A DNA stretch of 64,000 nt, from the NCBI GenBank assembly GCA_920105625.2, contig OV050030.1:214070325-214134324 (forward strand). The letters are read 5' to 3'. Source of the stretch: Clusia tigrina. Lineage: Eukaryota > Arthropoda > Insecta > Diptera > Clusiidae. Below the pieces are notes generated by a model. That model had not been told where the DNA came from. It searched no databases and was given only the letters and a program-made list of their open reading frames with translations. This document shows positions 62,477 to 64,000 of the stretch, piece by piece (positions within the stretch are counted from its first letter, which is position 1; each line of letters starts with the position of its first letter). Position numbers and translations under genes: made by a program.

Positions 62477-64000
62477 AGTGGTAGTGACGCTAGCCTGGAT
62501 CTCTGCCAGTTCGTCTTCCTATCACACCTTTGTGGCAAATCGAGTGGCAGCTATACAAGAAGTAACGGTGAAGCAACAATGGCGTCACGTACCTACAGAC
62601 AAAAACCCGGCAGACATGATCGCACGAGGCATCAACCCGGGTCAATTCAAACAACAAGGCATGTGGTTTTATGGACCACTGTTTCTATACGGACCACCGT
62701 CATCGTGGCCAGCGGCATCAGCCAATTCAACCACAGAATTAGAGAAGAGACAGGTATGTCTTACTACGTCACAGATTCCGTCGTTTATTTCAATAATTGA
62801 CCATCGAAATTCATGGACACATCTTCAAAGAGTCACCGCATATGCACTTCGATTCATTAAAAATAGTCGTAATGTGCCAGTTCAAACATCCATCGACCTC
62901 GACGCAGAAGAAATTAAAGGTGCTACTCAGACTATAATCAAGGACCTGCAGAGACAAGCATTCAATCCTGAATATAAACTTCTCAAGCACAACAAACCAG
63001 TTAGAAGAGGGATAGGTGATCTTACACTATTTCTGGATAAAGACGACATTATGCGGGTAGGAGGACGATTAGCAAATTCAGCCTTACCACATGAAGCAAA
63101 ATATCAAGCCCTATTGCCATATCGGAGTGATATCACTAAAATATTGATGACACACATCCACATTGATAACATGCATGTTGGCCCAGCAGGTCTAGTAGCA
63201 GCGACACGGGAAGCTTATTGGCCGGTTAATGCGAAAACAATAGCCAGATCAATCGTGAAAAACTGTGTATCTTGCACTATAGCTATGCCGAAGCCATTAC
63301 AGCAACTCATGGGACAGTTACCTGCATCGCGGGTTCAACCAAATAAACCTTTCATTCACGCTGGAGTCGATTTTTGTGGGCCATTTAAATTTCATTACAA
63401 TCAAAGGGGAAAGACGCCACTAAAGTGTTATGTAGCGATATTTTGTTGCTTTGCAACTAAGGCCGTACACATTGAAGTGGTAAGCAACCTTACAACCAGC
63501 GCCTTTATCGGAGCCTTGAAGAGGTTTGTGAGACGAAGAGGGAACTGTCGGCATCTTCATTGTGACAACGCGACTAATTTCGTAGGAGCACGAAATCAAT
63601 TGAGACAGATTGCGGACATCATCCACAACGTAGATACCAAATCACAGCTGATGAAATTCTGCGCACACAAGGGAATCGAGTTTCATTTCGCACCTGCTAG
63701 ATCGCCACATTTTGGCGGCTTATGGGAAGCAGCGGTTAAATCGGCAAAGAATCTATTTTACAAAAGTTTGTCCAATGCCCGATTAACATACGAAGAGTTA
63801 GAGACAGTCATGGTTGAAATAGAAGCCATTCTTAACTCGCGGCCGCTGACTCCTATGTCAGATGATCCACACGATTACGCAGCATTAACTCCAGGTCACT
63901 TCTTAACAGGTGCACCATTGACAAGTATTGTCGACCAGCCCACTGAGAATCTGAACATAAATTTACTGAAGCTGTGGGACTTAGTCACAAGGTTGAAACA
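62477..64000 (+). pseudogene. BEL/Pao RNase H end and integrase, open to the window end
   Basis: More than 500 codons stay open to the last base, unlike the parts upstream. It begins with the RNase H tail (VVTLAWIS, TFVANRVAAIQEV, RHVPTDKNPADMIARG). The integrase zinc region has HIHIDNMHVG and CVSC (63264-63275). Catalytic residues are Asp in GVDFCGPF (63369), Asp in HCDNATNFVGA (63564) and Glu in GGLWEAAVKSAKN (63726). The C-terminal segment ILNSRPLTPMSDDP...LTPGHFLTG is also typical. Called a pseudogene because the polyprotein upstream is broken; the integrase itself looks intact as far as visible. Confidence 0.88.

Larger units (their letters stand above)
58122..64000 (+). mobile_element. 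BEL/Pao LTR retrotransposon, decayed and cut by the window end
   Basis: Borders the satellite at 58121 and runs past the window. Order: 5' LTR, primer site, gag (with a DUF1759-type region), CCHC knuckles, aspartic protease, YVDD reverse transcriptase, RNase H, integrase; this is the BEL/Pao pattern. The coding region is broken by stops at 58700, 59528, 60607 and 61775, and by frame changes near 60110, 61071, 61700 and 62476. The 3' LTR and right target duplication are outside the window. Confidence 0.92.

Overview
The window is a stretch of insect-type heterochromatin. About 49 kb is a tandem satellite with a basic unit of roughly 196 bp (variants of 188-196 bp). A nearly complete 9.4 kb Ty3/gypsy LTR retrotransposon interrupts the satellite, and a decayed BEL/Pao LTR retrotransposon borders it on the right and runs off the window. 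I see no ordinary single-copy host gene, tRNA, rRNA or CRISPR array. BEL/Pao elements are metazoan, and the combination of BEL/Pao, a long-LTR gypsy element with a lysine-tRNA type primer site and an AT-rich 190-200 bp satellite suggests a dipteran, most likely a drosophilid. I cannot name the species from sequence alone.

Layout. 1-32487: satellite block A, with several nested higher-order repeats (about 5.65 kb, 1.95-2.15 kb, 0.97 kb and 1.55 kb). 32488-41932: gypsy element, inserted in a satellite monomer with a 4-bp GTCC target duplication. 41933-58121: satellite block B, resuming in phase, with 3.1-3.3 kb higher-order units and a 1564-bp duplication whose exchange junction can be read. 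58122-64000: BEL/Pao element (5' LTR, gag, protease, RT, RNase H, integrase) with at least four in-frame stops and four frameshifts, but an intact integrase frame.

The gypsy element is the most informative part. Between its 1757- and 1891-bp LTRs it has a tRNA-Lys-like primer site, a Gag ORF with a SAP-like N terminus and CCHC knuckle, and a Pol ORF (protease, RT, RNase H, integrase) in the -1 frame. The Gag-Pol overlap holds a textbook slippery heptamer, a 5-nt spacer and a potential pseudoknot. Pol has one in-frame TGA inside integrase. In the place where env would lie is a full 397-codon ORF for a Ulp1-family (SENP6/7-like) SUMO protease with its complete His-Asp-Gln-Cys catalytic set. It ends 13 bp before the 3' LTR and is preceded by its own TATA-like promoter and a consensus 5' splice site. 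This SUMO-protease-bearing retroelement is the best candidate for an unusual system here: SUMO conjugation is used in heterochromatin and transposon silencing, so an element-encoded deSUMOylase could act against host silencing. That functional idea is inference.

Each gypsy LTR also carries a 58-bp minisatellite whose unit folds into a hairpin. A diverged terminal copy keeps the stem through a paired change, and the two LTRs differ by exactly two units.
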